Below are positions 48,824 to 61,700 of a DNA stretch of 64,000 nucleotides, piece by piece. How positions within the stretch are numbered: position 1 is the stretch's first letter; each line of letters opens with the position of its first letter. The notes below the pieces were generated by a model that saw only the letters and a program-made list of their open reading frames with translations, was not told where the DNA came from and made no database searches. This stretch comes from Pyrocephalus nanus (lineage: Eukaryota > Chordata > Aves > Passeriformes > Tyrannidae), in NCBI GenBank assembly GCA_038380795.1, contig CM076279.1, forward strand, positions 9,005,001-9,069,000, written 5' to 3'. Both the position numbers and the translations under genes were made by a program.

Positions 48824-51615
48824 TTAAACTTGGTTGAGTGAATGCACTTTTCAATTTTTTCATTGTGCATATTTTTTCAGTAACTAAAAATTGTTTGAAA
48901 AATCTGCAGGATCTCTCACTAAGCAGTTCAACAGAAAAAAAGGAGATCTGCAATGGTGAGAAAAAAGCAATGATTTTGTGAAAAAAAAACCCCGATCATA
49001 CACTTTCCACTGAAGTGCTTGGTAAAATCCTGTGACTAAAAATACTGTACAGAATTTTGCAGCGGCGTTTTATCTTTGGTTGAACAAATGGCTTTAAAAT
49101 ATGTCTAATACCGAAAGCTGTGCTTAGAAGGTTGACCATAAGGATGTGATTTTGGTGATGATCATTTTGCCTGGTTACACAGCTCCAGAGCAGGGCAGCC
49201 CCCCTGGACCTGCTGCTCTGCTCACTCCTCCTCTTGCCTGTGCATCCATGAGAGCAGCAAGCTCCAGGAAAGCTCTCCAATCCTTTGAATAAAGGGGGGT
49301 TAATGGAGCTGTATATGTATTTATAGCAACTTCTGTTGCTTGCCTGTCTCACTGGACTGTCACTGCTGTCTAACAGCAAGCTAGATTCCTGCTGCACTTC
49401 GTGGCATGGGTGTCAGACAGGTTGGGTGCCTGGTTTTTACTGGGCACTGGTTTTGGTGGGACAGTCACTGCCTGAGCTACAGTGGGGGTGGCTGCTGCAC
49501 TGGGTGCAGGGTGGGCTGGAAATTGGAGCCTGGGGGTGTTCACAGGGTCTCTGAGAGATGACTAAGAACAGCCAGCACTGGTTCCCAAGGGTCCCACCTC
49601 TGCTCAGAAAGCTTTTAGGGTGGCCAGTTGGAAGGTGACAAGCTCCTTCTGCCCATCTATCTGCCTGACTAATCCCAAATTAGCTCATGGAAACCAGTTC
49701 TCCCTGGAGAAGCTGACAATCCTTTTCAGCATGTCTGGTTTGAAAATTCCTGCCCTGACTGAGTCCAGAAGCCCCCATCTGCCTGACTCACCTCCGTGGT
49801 TTTGGGAGACATGGGCATTCTCCTTCACCTCCTTCAGAGGAGCCAAGGGGTGCTCTCTTCCTCCAGGGAGACCAGAGGAATCTCACTGCAGAAAGAAATG
49901 AATAGCAGATCCTTGGACTTTTAAAATTTAGTGCTGGGAGTGATGAAAGAAAGGGCAATCATTCTCTTGGATTCACTTACTGTCCAACTTTTGGAGACAA
50001 GATTACTCACTCCTTCCCCGCGGAGAGGGCAGAAATGAACATCAGGTGCTCTGACATGATTTAGGCAATTACCCACCCCAGCCTGGCTGTGTAACACCAG
50101 TGAACATCCTTTTGCAGTGATAGTTATGCAGTTCCTAAGACAGATCTCCTGGCAGGGAGCCGGAGTGGCCGAAAGCAGATCGGGCTGAGCGGAGCCCTCC
50201 GTGCTCAGCGGTGACTTTGCCCACTCTTAACTCATCTCTTGCCTTTTAGTCCTTTTCACCTACCAGCACCCCGCTTAGGTTGCTATTAAAGCTGTCTGTT
50301 TATTATATGTGGGTGAAATCTGGTCATGCTGGACTGTTTATTAGTCCAAAACTGAGGTCAGGCAGGTTGGATTTCTTTCACGAGTGCTTTTATAATATTT
50401 GTGTTAGCTGGGCAGCTAAGTGCTGTCAGCTGTAGCGGCAATGGAGCTTGCTGCTGTTGAAATTTTTATGGTTTCATGCATTTTACAGCATCACCTGTCA
50501 GACTCCAGCAATCATGATGTCACCTGTAGTGGAATATATAAATTTGAGCGGAGCAGACTGGAGCTAAGGGAGTTCTTCAGCAATCTGGGCTCCTTTCTCC
50601 CCTCCTCCTCTGGAGGGGAGGCTGGGAGGTCTTAAGACACGGCGAAAGAAAAGGAGCAGACCTGTGCTCCCCCGGGCTTTGCCCCAGCCTTTGTGCATGA
50701 TCTGGGCAGAATCTCTGCCTTCTCTCTGGCTGAGGTTTCCATACTGCCTCTTTGTTCTGCTGCCTGTGTCTCCAGGGACAGGGGCTCCTACATTCATCCC
50801 CAGACCTGGGGAAGCCTCGGTCGTCACTGGGGAGTCTCCAGTGGCTGTGCTTTGGGCTGGTACCCTGTGTGTGGGATGGACAAGCTGGGCTGGAAGGGAA
50901 GGATGGAAGGAAGGGTGGCTTTACCAGGAGAGTGTTTTAGGCATTTATGAAGGGAGTGATGGGACAGGACTAGTTCTGTGTGAATAAGCACATTGGGGCA
51001 CCCTCTGCCTGGTGTACACACAGTCTCACCATGCCCAGCTTTCTCCTCCCAGGAGTGGGTTTGCTCTAAACCCAATTTTAGTGCCTTTGCAGCTTGGATT
51101 TACAATTTACAGCAACAGCATTAAGAGAGAGAGTCTGCAAAGGGCCTTGGGGAGCACGAAGGCTTGTTGGATGTGAGTTGTCAAAGCCCATGGAAGATGG
51201 GAGGACACGCTCTGCTCGTGGTGTTGGGCACTGGGGTGGGTGTGACTCGGTGTGTTGCGTGGTTGTGTCTTCAGATTGCCCGTGGTCCTCATGCTCCACC
51301 AAAAGAGAGGTTCAGACATGTATAGAAAGATTCAACCATGAGTCAAACAGCAGCTCTGCTCTGTGTTTTCAGGAGTTGGAACATGGCTGTGTTTTATCCT
51401 GGTTCTCCTTGCTTGGTATAGTCTTGTCCCTGCCAACTCTCCCTTAATTAAGTATCAAACAAACATTAGGGTGATATTCCACGTGGCTTAGCGACCCCAA
51501 ATGAAGACATGGAGCCCTGCTGCTGAGCTGTAAACCCTCAGTGAAAGTGGCTTAAGAACACACTGACCTGGTTTGAGGAGCTCTGTAACCGATACACATC
51601 TTAGGGTATCGCTGG

Positions 51616-51760
51616 GCCTCAATAAATCTGTTTCCAATAATCGCTATTTACTGAGGTTTCGCAGCTATGCCAGGGTACGTATCTGTTACCTTGTGGTCCA
51701 GCCTCAGTAAATGTGTTCTTAATAATCAATTGGTACTTCAATAATAAACAATAATTGCTT
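51616..51760 (+). repeat. Diverged tandem duplication, ~85-bp period
   Basis: The 30-base segment at 51616-51645 (starting GCCTCAATAAATCTG) matches 51701-51730 (starting GCCTCAGTAAATGTG) at 23 of 30 positions, offset 85 bases. Weaker, gapped similarity extends upstream in both copies. A shortened third copy may lie at 51736-51760 (CTTCAATAA...CAATAATTGCT). It is AT-rich and probably an old local duplication. Confidence 0.6.
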
Positions 51761-52999
51761 TATTAAATATGAATTTGAACATGGTCTGCATTTCAGTTGG
51801 ACTGAAATCACTGTCTATTTATATTTATTTTTTTTTACTCTGAAGGAGCTTTTACCAACCAAATATTGGTACTAGTGTGTGCCAAATGTTACTTCTCCCT
51901 ATAGAGCATCACTGGCTCTGCCTGATTTATAACTTGTGACAATATTTCAGTGCTTTGTTTCTACCCCAGCCTAAGCAGTCTATCAGTTGCTTCCAAGCAA
52001 TCTTCCTAGGAGGAATGCTGCAGTCTTTCTTATGGATCATTAACTGGAAATGAAGTTGGGGGCCTTCAGATGTGAACACACTGCCATACAACCTAGCAGG
52101 CCAACACTTTTAGTGACAGTACAAGTTATAGAGGCACAGGACTCTAATCTTTTACAGAAAACCCGATAATTGAAGAGGAAAGTTGATTTCTTGCAGTGCC
52201 ATTGAGGAAGCTTTATTGTTTGGAGGGCCTGTGTCTTGACTCAGGTCTTCAGAGCCCAGGGCTCAGATGTCCCAGCTCAGCTGTCACTGAGTGCCCTCCC
52301 TGTGGTGTCCAGAGTGCTGCAGGAATGCCCTTTGCCTCCCTGGCCACACCACACTGCTCCTAAACTGTAGTGGTCTGTGGAGAAGGGGTCTTTTGCCTTT
52401 GAAGTATGAGGAGGTTTGTCTCCTTCCCAGCAGTGTCTAAGGCAAGTTTTCTTTCCAGGGCTGGTTCAGGATTCTGCAGAGCATGGTTGAGTGTGGGGAT
52501 GAGTCTCTGGACTTCAATAGGCCAGTCCTGGACAGGAGGTGAGGAACCATGATTCACATCACTCTATCCAAACACCCAGGGTGTTCATCTTGCGTCTCAA
52601 ATCGTCCCTATTTGTGAGTTTTGCAAAGTTTTGTATAATCATGCTTGGAAATATCCTTCACTCCCATGGCACAGCTGCTGGTTGTTCCTGTACCTGCACG
52701 GGAGAGAAACGGGAACTGCTCCCTCAGCACCTTCCACTGTGATTTCACTTGAGGAAAGCTTTGAATGCCATCCCCATCCCCACCTTCCCAAACAACCTTT
52801 CAGTGCTGGCTCAGACCACACTCCTCTCCCTGAAATGGGACTGTCTGCAGTGGTTAGTGGCTCTGGGGCGGGATGAGTATTTATCCCCCACTTTGCCAAC
52901 CCCTCCCTGGGGGGAGGGAGGAAGCTGCTGGTGCACCCCTGTGGCTGCCAGACCCCTCTGAGCAACGAGAACCGTGTGTGTGTGTCTGTTCCTCACGTA

Positions 53000-53160
53000 T
53001 GTCGAATGTCACATCGCATTAAGGCACATCAAGCCATAGCGGGTGCAGAGTTCGATGTCTTTAATTAGTCCAGTCAAAGGCAGGAATTCCCTTCTGCTGG
53101 GTGAGTTTGCTCCCATGACAAGAAGATTAGTGGCCTCAGCTTGTGATCGTCGAGCTCAGA
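53000..53160. other. CpG-retaining block, possible conserved non-coding element
   Basis: About eight CpG sites in 160 bases (cacgtat, gtcgaat, atcgcat, agcgggt, ttcgatg, atcgtcg), together with TTTAATTAG, in an otherwise CpG-poor neighbourhood. GC content is too low for an island. This is an inference from composition. Confidence 0.27.
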
Positions 53161-53486
53161 GTTTTCCACCCCACTTTAAGTCATTTGCAATTTTCTGCTC
53201 CTCGCGCTGCTGGTTTTGAGAGGCCGGTTTTGGTTCTGGGAGGGCAGGGGGTCAAAGCATTTTGGTGAGTGGCAGAGAGCCCTGTCCCCAGTGCCTGTGT
53301 GGACAAATCAGCTCACTCCTGGATTACCTCTGGACTAGACATTTGTTCGTGTGATCCTAACAGGGAGCCTAGGAGTGCCCCAGGACCTCTCTGGGGAATG
53401 CTGGTGCTGATGGCGGTGTCTGGTGCACATCAACTGGTCTGTGGTATTGAAAGTTACAATATTGTACCCACTGAGAGCAGATATTA

Positions 53487-53613
53487 TAGAATCATAGAAT
53501 GGTTTGGGTTGGAAGGGACCTTAAAGCTCATCTCATTCCAACCTCCTGCCACGAGCAGGGACACCTTCCACTAGACCAGGTTGCTCCATGCCCTGTCCAA
53601 CCAGTCTTGAACC
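53487..53613 (-). mobile_element. CR1 LINE fragment, 3' end
   Basis: The plus strand reads 'tagaatcatagaatggtttg', 'ggttggaagggaccttaaag', 'ctcatctcattccaacctcc', 'gagcagggacaccttccact' and 'agaccaggttgctcc', an almost consensus-grade reverse complement of the avian CR1 3' end with the octamers intact. Orientation is minus. It is the best-preserved CR1 terminus in the window and therefore probably one of the youngest. Confidence 0.96.
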
Positions 53614-56600
53614 TGTGAGGAGTTGTGTCACCATCCCATCAGGGGGGTTGGGAGGTGGTTAGGTTTGAGCAGTCCCATGTTGTCATTTGCCTTTGCTCCT
53701 GGTCAATCACGTTCAACCACCTCTCCATCCTCAGGGTTATGAACATCTGTGGGCAGAGCTGAGCTCCATCCAGAGACCCACTGAGAGCTGCTCTGGGCTT
53801 CTGTTGCCTGGCAGCTGGTATGGCTGTGGTGAATGTGGATAAAGTCCTGAATACCTGTGCTGTGATTGGAAAGGTCTAAAGTGTCCACTTCTAGGATGTA
53901 ATTGAAAATCCTCACCCTGTGGGTCTTTCTAGTTTATTTTTTCTTGTGAATGCTAAGATTTTTTTATGGCACTGTATGTCACCCCATTACTGAAGTTGAT
54001 GTGATAGAGGGGAAATAGCTTAATTCCATATTTTGTCTCCTTTTCCTATCCTTTTGGCTTAAGCTAAGCTCTACAGGAGCTGGGGTGTATTGTTTCTTTG
54101 TCAGAGCTGCAGAAAGGCTTTTGTGTCTGACTGCTTGTCCGTTTTCTCAGATGAGGACAATATTCCTCCCTTGACTCCTTGATATCCTGAGATTTTCTCT
54201 TGCCACAGCAAAACTATTAAACTTTGGACTGAAATGGATCTTTGGTTGGGTAACTTAATGCTACCTTCTCTGAAAAACAAGTTATAGGCTTGAAAGCAAC
54301 TCCACAATATCTCACGGGTCTACATGGAAGCAGATCAAAGGTCCAGTGAGCAAAGTGTGTTCCTGACATCTGTAAATAAGAATAAGTTGTTTGGGAGTAC
54401 ACTAAATACTGTGGAAGTACATGAGAGATAGAGATGCTTGGGGTATTGTTCAATTAACTGCAGCAAACTCGAATTCTGTATCAGAGAGAAAATGACCAGA
54501 AGTCTTAAAATTTAAGAAATTCTTGGGGATTTGGGACTTGAATATCAGCTAATAGAAGCACAGATCAGACAGATGAATAAAAGCTTTTTCAAAACCACGC
54601 AGGTGAGATAAACACAGGCTGCAGCTTTCAGTGAAGTCTCAGGAAGCAAAATGCTGGGCTGGTTCTGTGCTCAGAGCTGACTGACATGATGGGTTGGTGC
54701 TTCTGGGGACCCTCAATGTGGTGATTTTGGGGTTGTTCATAACCCAAACCCCAGATGAAGTTCTCAGGCTGGGGGTCCTCACGTGCCCCTGGGGCCCTGT
54801 AGCCACGGGCAGGGAGGGGATCTGAACGTGGCCGTGACTGATGCTTCCTGCCAGCTCCATCTGCAATAGTCAGCATCCAGGATTTAAGGTCAGGCAGGAT
54901 GAATAATTTCCAGAGCCTGGCAGGTTTCCAAGTCACCCCTATCGTGGATATTACCCCTCATAAAGACCACTGTGCTGTGCTGGGTCCTTGGGTTGGAACA
55001 GTATTTTCCTAGCAAATGACTGCGTGGTGCAGCTGGGATGCGGTGATTGATGAGGCAGATTTGCATGAAGGATAAACTCTGCATATATGCAGGGAATCTT
55101 ACAGGGGCTGTTGGCTGGGAGCTGGAAGGGGCTGTGCTGGAGAGGAGAGGAGAGGGAGGCACTGAAACCCTGCTCGAGCCACCCGGGCCCCGTGTTTAGT
55201 CAGGTGCAGCCCAGCCCTGTGCACAGCCCTGCTGTTATCTTACCTGGAATAAAACTGCAGCAGGACGTGTCAGAAAGAAAGGCCCTGGCCCAGACACCAT
55301 GCAAGGGAAGTTTGTTTAAGCAATTACCAATGAGGCAGTGGGTGCTTCCTGAGAATTAATGACTGCTGGGCTTGATGGCCTCTGCCCAATCCTCAGGAAA
55401 CGGCCCAGGCTGATGGTCTGATGGTGTGTAGGGTGTGATGGGTGGGTGACACTGGTGTTGGTGGCTCCTGGGAGGGAATCTCAGCAGAACAGAGCAGGGA
55501 TTCTTGCACAGCCTTGGGGGAATTCCTTGGCTCATTTAATTGCAGTGACTGTGAGCTGACTTCCCCAAAGGTCTTTGGAAAGCTCAGCTTTAATATCCTC
55601 TGCCTTGGTCAGAGGGAGGTAACCTCGGTCCTCCTCAGGCCCCTGAACTCCAGGGAACCCACACTCTTGTCCTGAAAGAGAGGATTTGGCTTGATAGTTC
55701 TGAGACTGATCTGGTTTGGTTTCCACAGCTCATTATGCTTCTCTTGCAGTCTTGTAGACTTTGCTTGGGTTTGTTCCTTTTCCTTTTTCAGCCCCGTCTG
55801 AAAAACCACTGAGCTTTCTAGGACTGTAATAGCTGTCATTAATAATGATACCTTTACATTTTAGCCAGCCTTTCCAAAGTGTTTTCCTGACTATCTTCTT
55901 CTTTGCTAATTGCCTTTCTCCAGTGTCCTGAGGAAACTTGCATTTTCTAGAAGTTCTGCCAAGCAAGGAGGGGGGGACTTGGCTCTGATATTTATATATT
56001 TTTCCCAAGTAGCCATTGTCAGCTGGTGGAGCAGAAATACAGTTTTGATGGGCCTCCTTGTGCCCAGAATGGGGAGATAAAGGCCCCAGAACACCAGTAA
56101 CCAAGTCAGGAAACAGCCAGCCTGAGATGGGAGGTTGGAGCCAGCTCCTGCAAAGGGGCTGTGGGTCAGTCTCTGCCTCACATCTGCTCACCCAGAAAGG
56201 GGCCAAGTGGAGCAGCAGGATTGGAGGATTCCCCCCAAAACTGCACTTTGCTGTGCTCCCATGGTGCAGGAGGATCTTGAACTGGCAAGGCTGGGGTATT
56301 GCACAGGCCAGTGAGAGGGAAGGGACCTGCCTGGGGCTTGGGATGGGTGACCCTGCAGGTGTGGGTGGAGAACACTGGTGGATGCAGGGCAGGGGAGTGG
56401 GAGCATGGGAATGGTGATGTGTGTGCCCTGGGCTTCATTCTCATCCAAGATGGAATGGGAGTACTTGGAAAAGTCCTTTCCTGTCATCCCCAGAGCTGGA
56501 TGAATCCCCATTCATCTCTCCACACATTCAGTGGTTGTTCCAGCTGTTTGTCCAACCCCAGACATAAACTTAGGAACCCTTCACTCCTGTGTCCTTTGAT

Positions 56601-58719
56601 CTCTCCCAGTCACAAGAAAGAGCAAATTATTCTGGGCTTTTCAGGCCATCAAAAAGGCATATGCTGTTCCTCCCCTTTCTCCTGCTGCTTGAGCCAGTGC
56701 CCTGCCACCAGCTGGGCCAAATAATGATGGGGGTGTGAAGAAGTGGCTGAAATGGGGTGTCAGTAGCCATGAACTCCGGTGGAGGGAGGGTTGCACTTGG
56801 TTTAAGGTCTGTCCCAGCCTTGTGCCTTTAGCAGTGCTACTCAAGGACACCAGCACTGTTGGGAAGGCAGCTCCAGGGCAGCTGTCAAGAGCCCTGGTTT
56901 CGAGAACATCCAGAGTGCCTGACTTGGATCCCTGAAGTGGGGTGGCACACAGAGGGGCAGGTGGGACACACTGTGGGCAGGCAAATCTGGGAAAGGTTTC
57001 CTGGTGGAGCCCAGCTCGTGTTTCACTTGCAGGTGTTTGAAACCAAGGCATTTCTGTGACACTTTAAGTGAAAAATGATCATTTTCTGATAAACTGTAAT
57101 GAAAATTCCCAGCTGACTCTAAACCCAGGCTTTTCTTTGGTGCAGATCCTTTCTTCTCAGGCTGTCTGCCCCCTTGGCTGTGCCCAGCCAGCAGCCTGCA
57201 GGATGCTGAGCGTTGGAGCTGAGGAATTGTGAGCGATCCGGCGTCCTAAATGCCAGGAGCAGATGCAATAAAGGACTGTTCCTTTCCACTTGAAATGCCT
57301 GTTGAGTTTGCCAGGCAGCCAACACTGTAAATTCATTCTGACTATTTAAAAAGACCTTTTAAAGCTTTTGAATAGTTTCTGGCTCATTCTGCAGCAATAA
57401 AACCATAATGCCTGAGAGTCAGACGTTCAGGACCTTACTGAGTAACTAAATACAAGATACTTGGAAGCATTGTGGAGTGCTTAGGAACAAGATAATTATA
57501 CTGGCCCTTACCCCGTTGTTTGCATGCTCATAATCACTGTCCTGGGCTCTGTCTAGTGGCATTTGGGGTTACTATGGAACAAAGAAATAGGGCAGGGATT
57601 TGCAAAACCAGGATCCCACCTGCTGTGGGGTGGTAGAACAATTGTGTGAAGGAAACAGGCAGAGAAGGGAAGAGAGGTGGTGAGTTTTCCTTCTCATCCT
57701 GCTGACAGAGCCAGGAAATCAAATGTTGCTTGTCTTGTCTGGTTCTGTAAGGGCAGATTTCACCTTGTCCCTTTCAGATGACTCCTCAGAAGGAGACAAC
57801 ACACTGTTACCTATTTTCTCTTTCTGTTAGAGTGGGACCAGGGCTTGCTTCCTGCTTCTCCTACAACTGTTACTCAGCTCGGAAGGTGTCACAATTCTCT
57901 GTTAGGGAATCCAGCTCTTTGAAGGGGAAGTACCATGTGGACTATGCTGATGTTTTCCCTGGGCACCTGCTTTGTTGGATTGGAGTCAAGATACTGAGCT
58001 AAGTTGGACCTTTAGTGTGACACTTTGGTCATCCTAAGCTTAGGCTGGGCTTTCACCCTGGAACAGGATGAGATACAGAACATTCCTGCTATTTTTTGCC
58101 TGGAAGCTGTGGCTGCCCATCCTCACCATCGAGATGAGTTGGTGCAGGTCCCATGAGATCCACAGGCTTGGAACCAGTGCCCTGTGCATGGGAGGGATGT
58201 CAGGCCAGGCCACCACAGAACTTCCCAATGCCCCTTTTCCTACCTGGGAGATCACACCTGGCCTCCACATCACCCCTGTGCAAAGGAACCCAGTTTGGGC
58301 TGCCTCCATCCTGGTTCTCTTGACCTGGGAGTGGTGCTGCCTCCCTGGGGAGTCCAGCCATGAGAGCCTGAGGAAAGGAGAGCTCAGCAGCTTTACTGAG
58401 AGACTGTAAAGAGCCCAGTTTAGCCTGGTTCTGCCTTTTTCTGACACCCCTCATCATGGGAGCCCTGGGCACAGTCTGGTGGTCACAGAAGGCATCAAAG
58501 TGTCTTGCTGGGAGGTGATTTCCCTGCAGGTGACTGAGCCCACACTGTGCCATGGGACCCAGCTTGCCAGATGGCTCCCTGGCATCCTTTCAGGGCTTTT
58601 CCATGCAGCAGGGAAGAATGTAGTTGTGAAGGCTGATAAATGGTCTGTGAAGATTTGTCTGGTACCGGTTTGGTCTTCTGGGAATGAGGACCTCATTGCA
58701 GATCAAATGTCTGGTCTTT
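53614..58719. other. Unique non-coding DNA, no gene seen
   Basis: No gene or recognised repeat in about 5 kb. Frames of 100-157 codons occur on both strands around 55700-57060 and overlap each other, which is typical of GC-moderate non-coding DNA. A stretch at 57220-57530 is AT-rich with a few CpGs (gagcgat, ccggcgt, agacgtt). Confidence 0.42.
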
Positions 58720-58783
58720 AAACTGGCATAAATCAGCATAACTCTACCAAAGTTAATGGAGTTGTGCTGATTTACACCAGCTG
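58720..58783. repeat. 64-bp near-palindrome, ancient interspersed element relic
   Basis: The segment reads almost the same on both strands: AAATCAGCATAACTCT (58730-58745) pairs with GGAGTTGTGCTGATTT (58758-58773) at 14 of 16 positions, and the match extends outward through CTGGCAT/ACACCAG. From memory, words like 'ATGGAGTTAC..TGATTTACACCAG' are common in reptile and bird genomes as part of an old palindromic repeat. I cannot name the family. It is too symmetrical to be chance. Confidence 0.7.
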
Positions 58784-61700
58784 AATTTATACCATCAAAA
58801 GTCACTCATTTGCTCTGTCTCTTCTCCACTTTCCCCCCTTCCTTGGATTAGAAACGAAGTCTATAAAGCTAATATGGTCCCTGCAGCAGCGTAACTTCCA
58901 TGGAGTGTTTGCTTGAAGAGGTTAAAAGCCCTATAAACTGCTTTACATTCTCTAATAATAGAATGCAGATGCAAAGGGGAAGGATTTGATGGTCAATTAA
59001 TGCAGAAACTATCCAGTGCTTTGCATAGATCCTGCTCCCTGGCTTTGAAATACAATGCCCAATTAAAACCTTACCCAGAACTATGCCGAGATTAAAAAAG
59101 TAATAATAATCTGCAGCACTCTAGGTAGCATGCTGCCGTTTTCAGGGTGCCTCTGAGCTGTGCCTCATAAACTCTTGGATAAGATTTGCCTGGGTGTTTC
59201 CAACTGCAACTGCTCCTGGAGAAAAGCCGTGAAGTAGCACTGAGCTGGCAAAGCTGGAGAGAGGGTTATTTTATGGAGGAAAAGAGGAGGGGGGTAAGGA
59301 AAGTGTCGACAATCCCTTGTGCATTCTTCTGAAAGGAAAAGAAAATGATAGTTACTGTAAATGTTCTGCCCTTCAGCTGGGTTATCCAGAGGCCTCGCTG
59401 CTGCGCCAGGCAGTGCCCGCAGAGTGGCTCTGGGAACGGGATGAGATGGGATGGGATGGCCTCAGCATATTCCAGGAACTTACTTTGCAGTTAGGTTGAG
59501 TATCACTTGCTCCTGCTCTTAGGGACAATGGTGTTGGTGCCCTGTCAGGGTGTGTCTCCCCATGATGGTGGCTCCAAAATAATGGTGCAGTTTATCAACT
59601 TATTTGGTGGAGCAAGAGAGGTTGGGGCTGCAGCTGGGCAGATGGGATCTGGGTTTAATAGTCCAGAAGGGGGAAAGAAAGCCCTTCTCCTTCAGTAGTC
59701 CACACCAGAAGCAGGAGCTGAAAGGAGAGAAGGCAGTTTGGGCAGCGAGGAGCACTGGCAGTAATCAATCAAGGTAACAGCCACCCCTTTCTTGGCTCCA
59801 GAGCTTACTCGCTGGCAAAAGACACCACTGTGGAAATACATCACCTTCTTTTAAGTTGTCTAGTAATTTATTTGCTGTACAGAGTGACAAAAAGGTGGAA
59901 AAGTAGAGTTTTGCATCCCTGAGGTACCTGGAGACACTTCCTTCAGGACTGAGCCTAAGGACATGGGCTGCCTTGGCCAGAGGGACCTTCTGGTTGCCAG
60001 AAACTGGCTGCCAGGTTTTCTGGAATGACCCTGCTCCTTGGGTAGCTGTTGATGGCTAATGGATTTCCTCTGCATTAATCAGGCAGAAGGGGATCACATT
60101 ACTGACCCTAACCACCGAAAACTTGGGTAGCTCCTACAGCCACTTGTTCATCTGCCCGAAACTATCTCTTCAAGGAAAATGAAGGCATTTAACAGTAGAG
60201 TTCCAAGGAAGGCCAGTTCCTTTCTTTTCAGGGTCTCCTTTGATGTGCACAGAGATAAGTGGTTACTGAGCAAAGCCAGAGCCTTGGGCAGGGATTCATG
60301 GTGGTGGCTTCCCCTAGGCCTGAGCAGGAGGCATGGCAAGTCCATCTGTGAGGCATTAGAATCCTGATGGCAGCCCAGCATGTCTTCTTGTTCTCTCTTT
60401 GCCTCTCTTTTTCCCCTTTTCATGGTTATACAAAGAGGACTAGAATATACAATTTTTTAAAAATAGTCATAAAAGCAACTCATAGACAGAACAAATCTAT
60501 CTCAGATGATATAGGGCCCTTTGGGGATGGGGAATCTTCCAGGTGGGTCTTCAAGCCCAGTTTAGATTGAAAGTCCTGATGTGTTTTTGTCTGAGCTCAC
60601 ACACCTTCCCCAGCCCCTGGTTTTAGCCCCAACTGCCTGAAACCTCAGCACAGATTGTCAAGGTCAGGAGGAATTGCCCGAGGTTGGGATACTAAAACTA
60701 AATGAATGGAGCATGATATGAAAGCATAATGGGGCTGATTTTTTTATTGCAGGAAGGCCTCTCGACACCGTTCTGACAGCATAAAGGGTCATTTACATCT
60801 ATTTTAGGCCACGTAAAAGCTTGATCCTCATTTACACATGTTGAAAAGAAAATATAATATGTACCAAGACTAAGCCCCTTCCTACTGCCAAAGTGATGGA
60901 AAGAGACTTTAGTGTAAATAAGGTTCAGGCCTGTTTTTCAGTTCCAGCGCCACGAACGTGCCGGTGCAGACGCAGGAACGATGCCAAATGTATTTATTTT
61001 GGCCTGGCTGGGTGTTTCCTCAGTTTTCTGTCTGCAGAAGAAAGTGAATGCACACGTTTTGGCTCTGCCTTTCCACGAGAGCCACTGGAAGTGTCACTTC
61101 CCCCCCTCTCAGGCCGGGACCAACCCAAAGGCCACGGCACAGAGGATGCTCTTGTTGGGCAGGACCTGGGGGGGACCGGCGGCTGCTGAATGGGCACCTT
61201 TGTGGGGAGGGGTTGGCAGTTCTCTGTTTGCAGCTGCTGGGCTGCTCCCAAGGACTCGTCAGCAGCTTCAAACCAGGCAGAAAGCGAGGATGCACAAGCT
61301 GACAAACTCTGTTTGTGTCAACTAAAGAAAAGCAGCGCTCTGCCGGCTGCCGGAAATGGGCTCCAGACCCTCTCCTGGGGTGGAGGAGACACGGGGTAAC
61401 TGCTCAAAGATGTGAGTAGTTCCCTAAACAGGATGATGATGACAATTAAAGGCTGATAGGGGCTCAGTATTTACATCTCCTTAGCCAGTCAGACTTTAGG
61501 CCCAATCAGAGACTGGGAGAGTGCTGCTCTTCCCCGAGAACATTGGAGGAGACTGTGATTTATCATGGGGCACAGGGGCAAGTGGCTGATCCTCCACAGA
61601 GGTTCAATAATATGGACCATCTGCAGGCAGATTGCGATGCAGCCTCTCCCCATCCTCTTTTCCCTCTGTGTAGGACAAGGGGCAGCCTGGATCTGAAGGG

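Larger units (their letters stand above)
46913..53486. other. Mostly unique non-coding DNA
   Basis: No gene is recognised. Notable small features are a T14 run at 47775-47788, the A18 run with an upstream AATAAA (48771-48823), an AT-rich section at 51450-52350 with a diverged tandem duplication, and a CpG-retaining block at about 53000-53160. Frames above 100 codons (47074-47445 plus, 47670-48074 minus, 48996-49397 minus) have no domains. Confidence 0.42.

Noticed and set aside
60981..61400. Overlapping GC-rich frames with several CpGs, as if a first exon
   Set aside because: Frames overlap in all phases on both strands and no donor site or conserved protein segment stands out.
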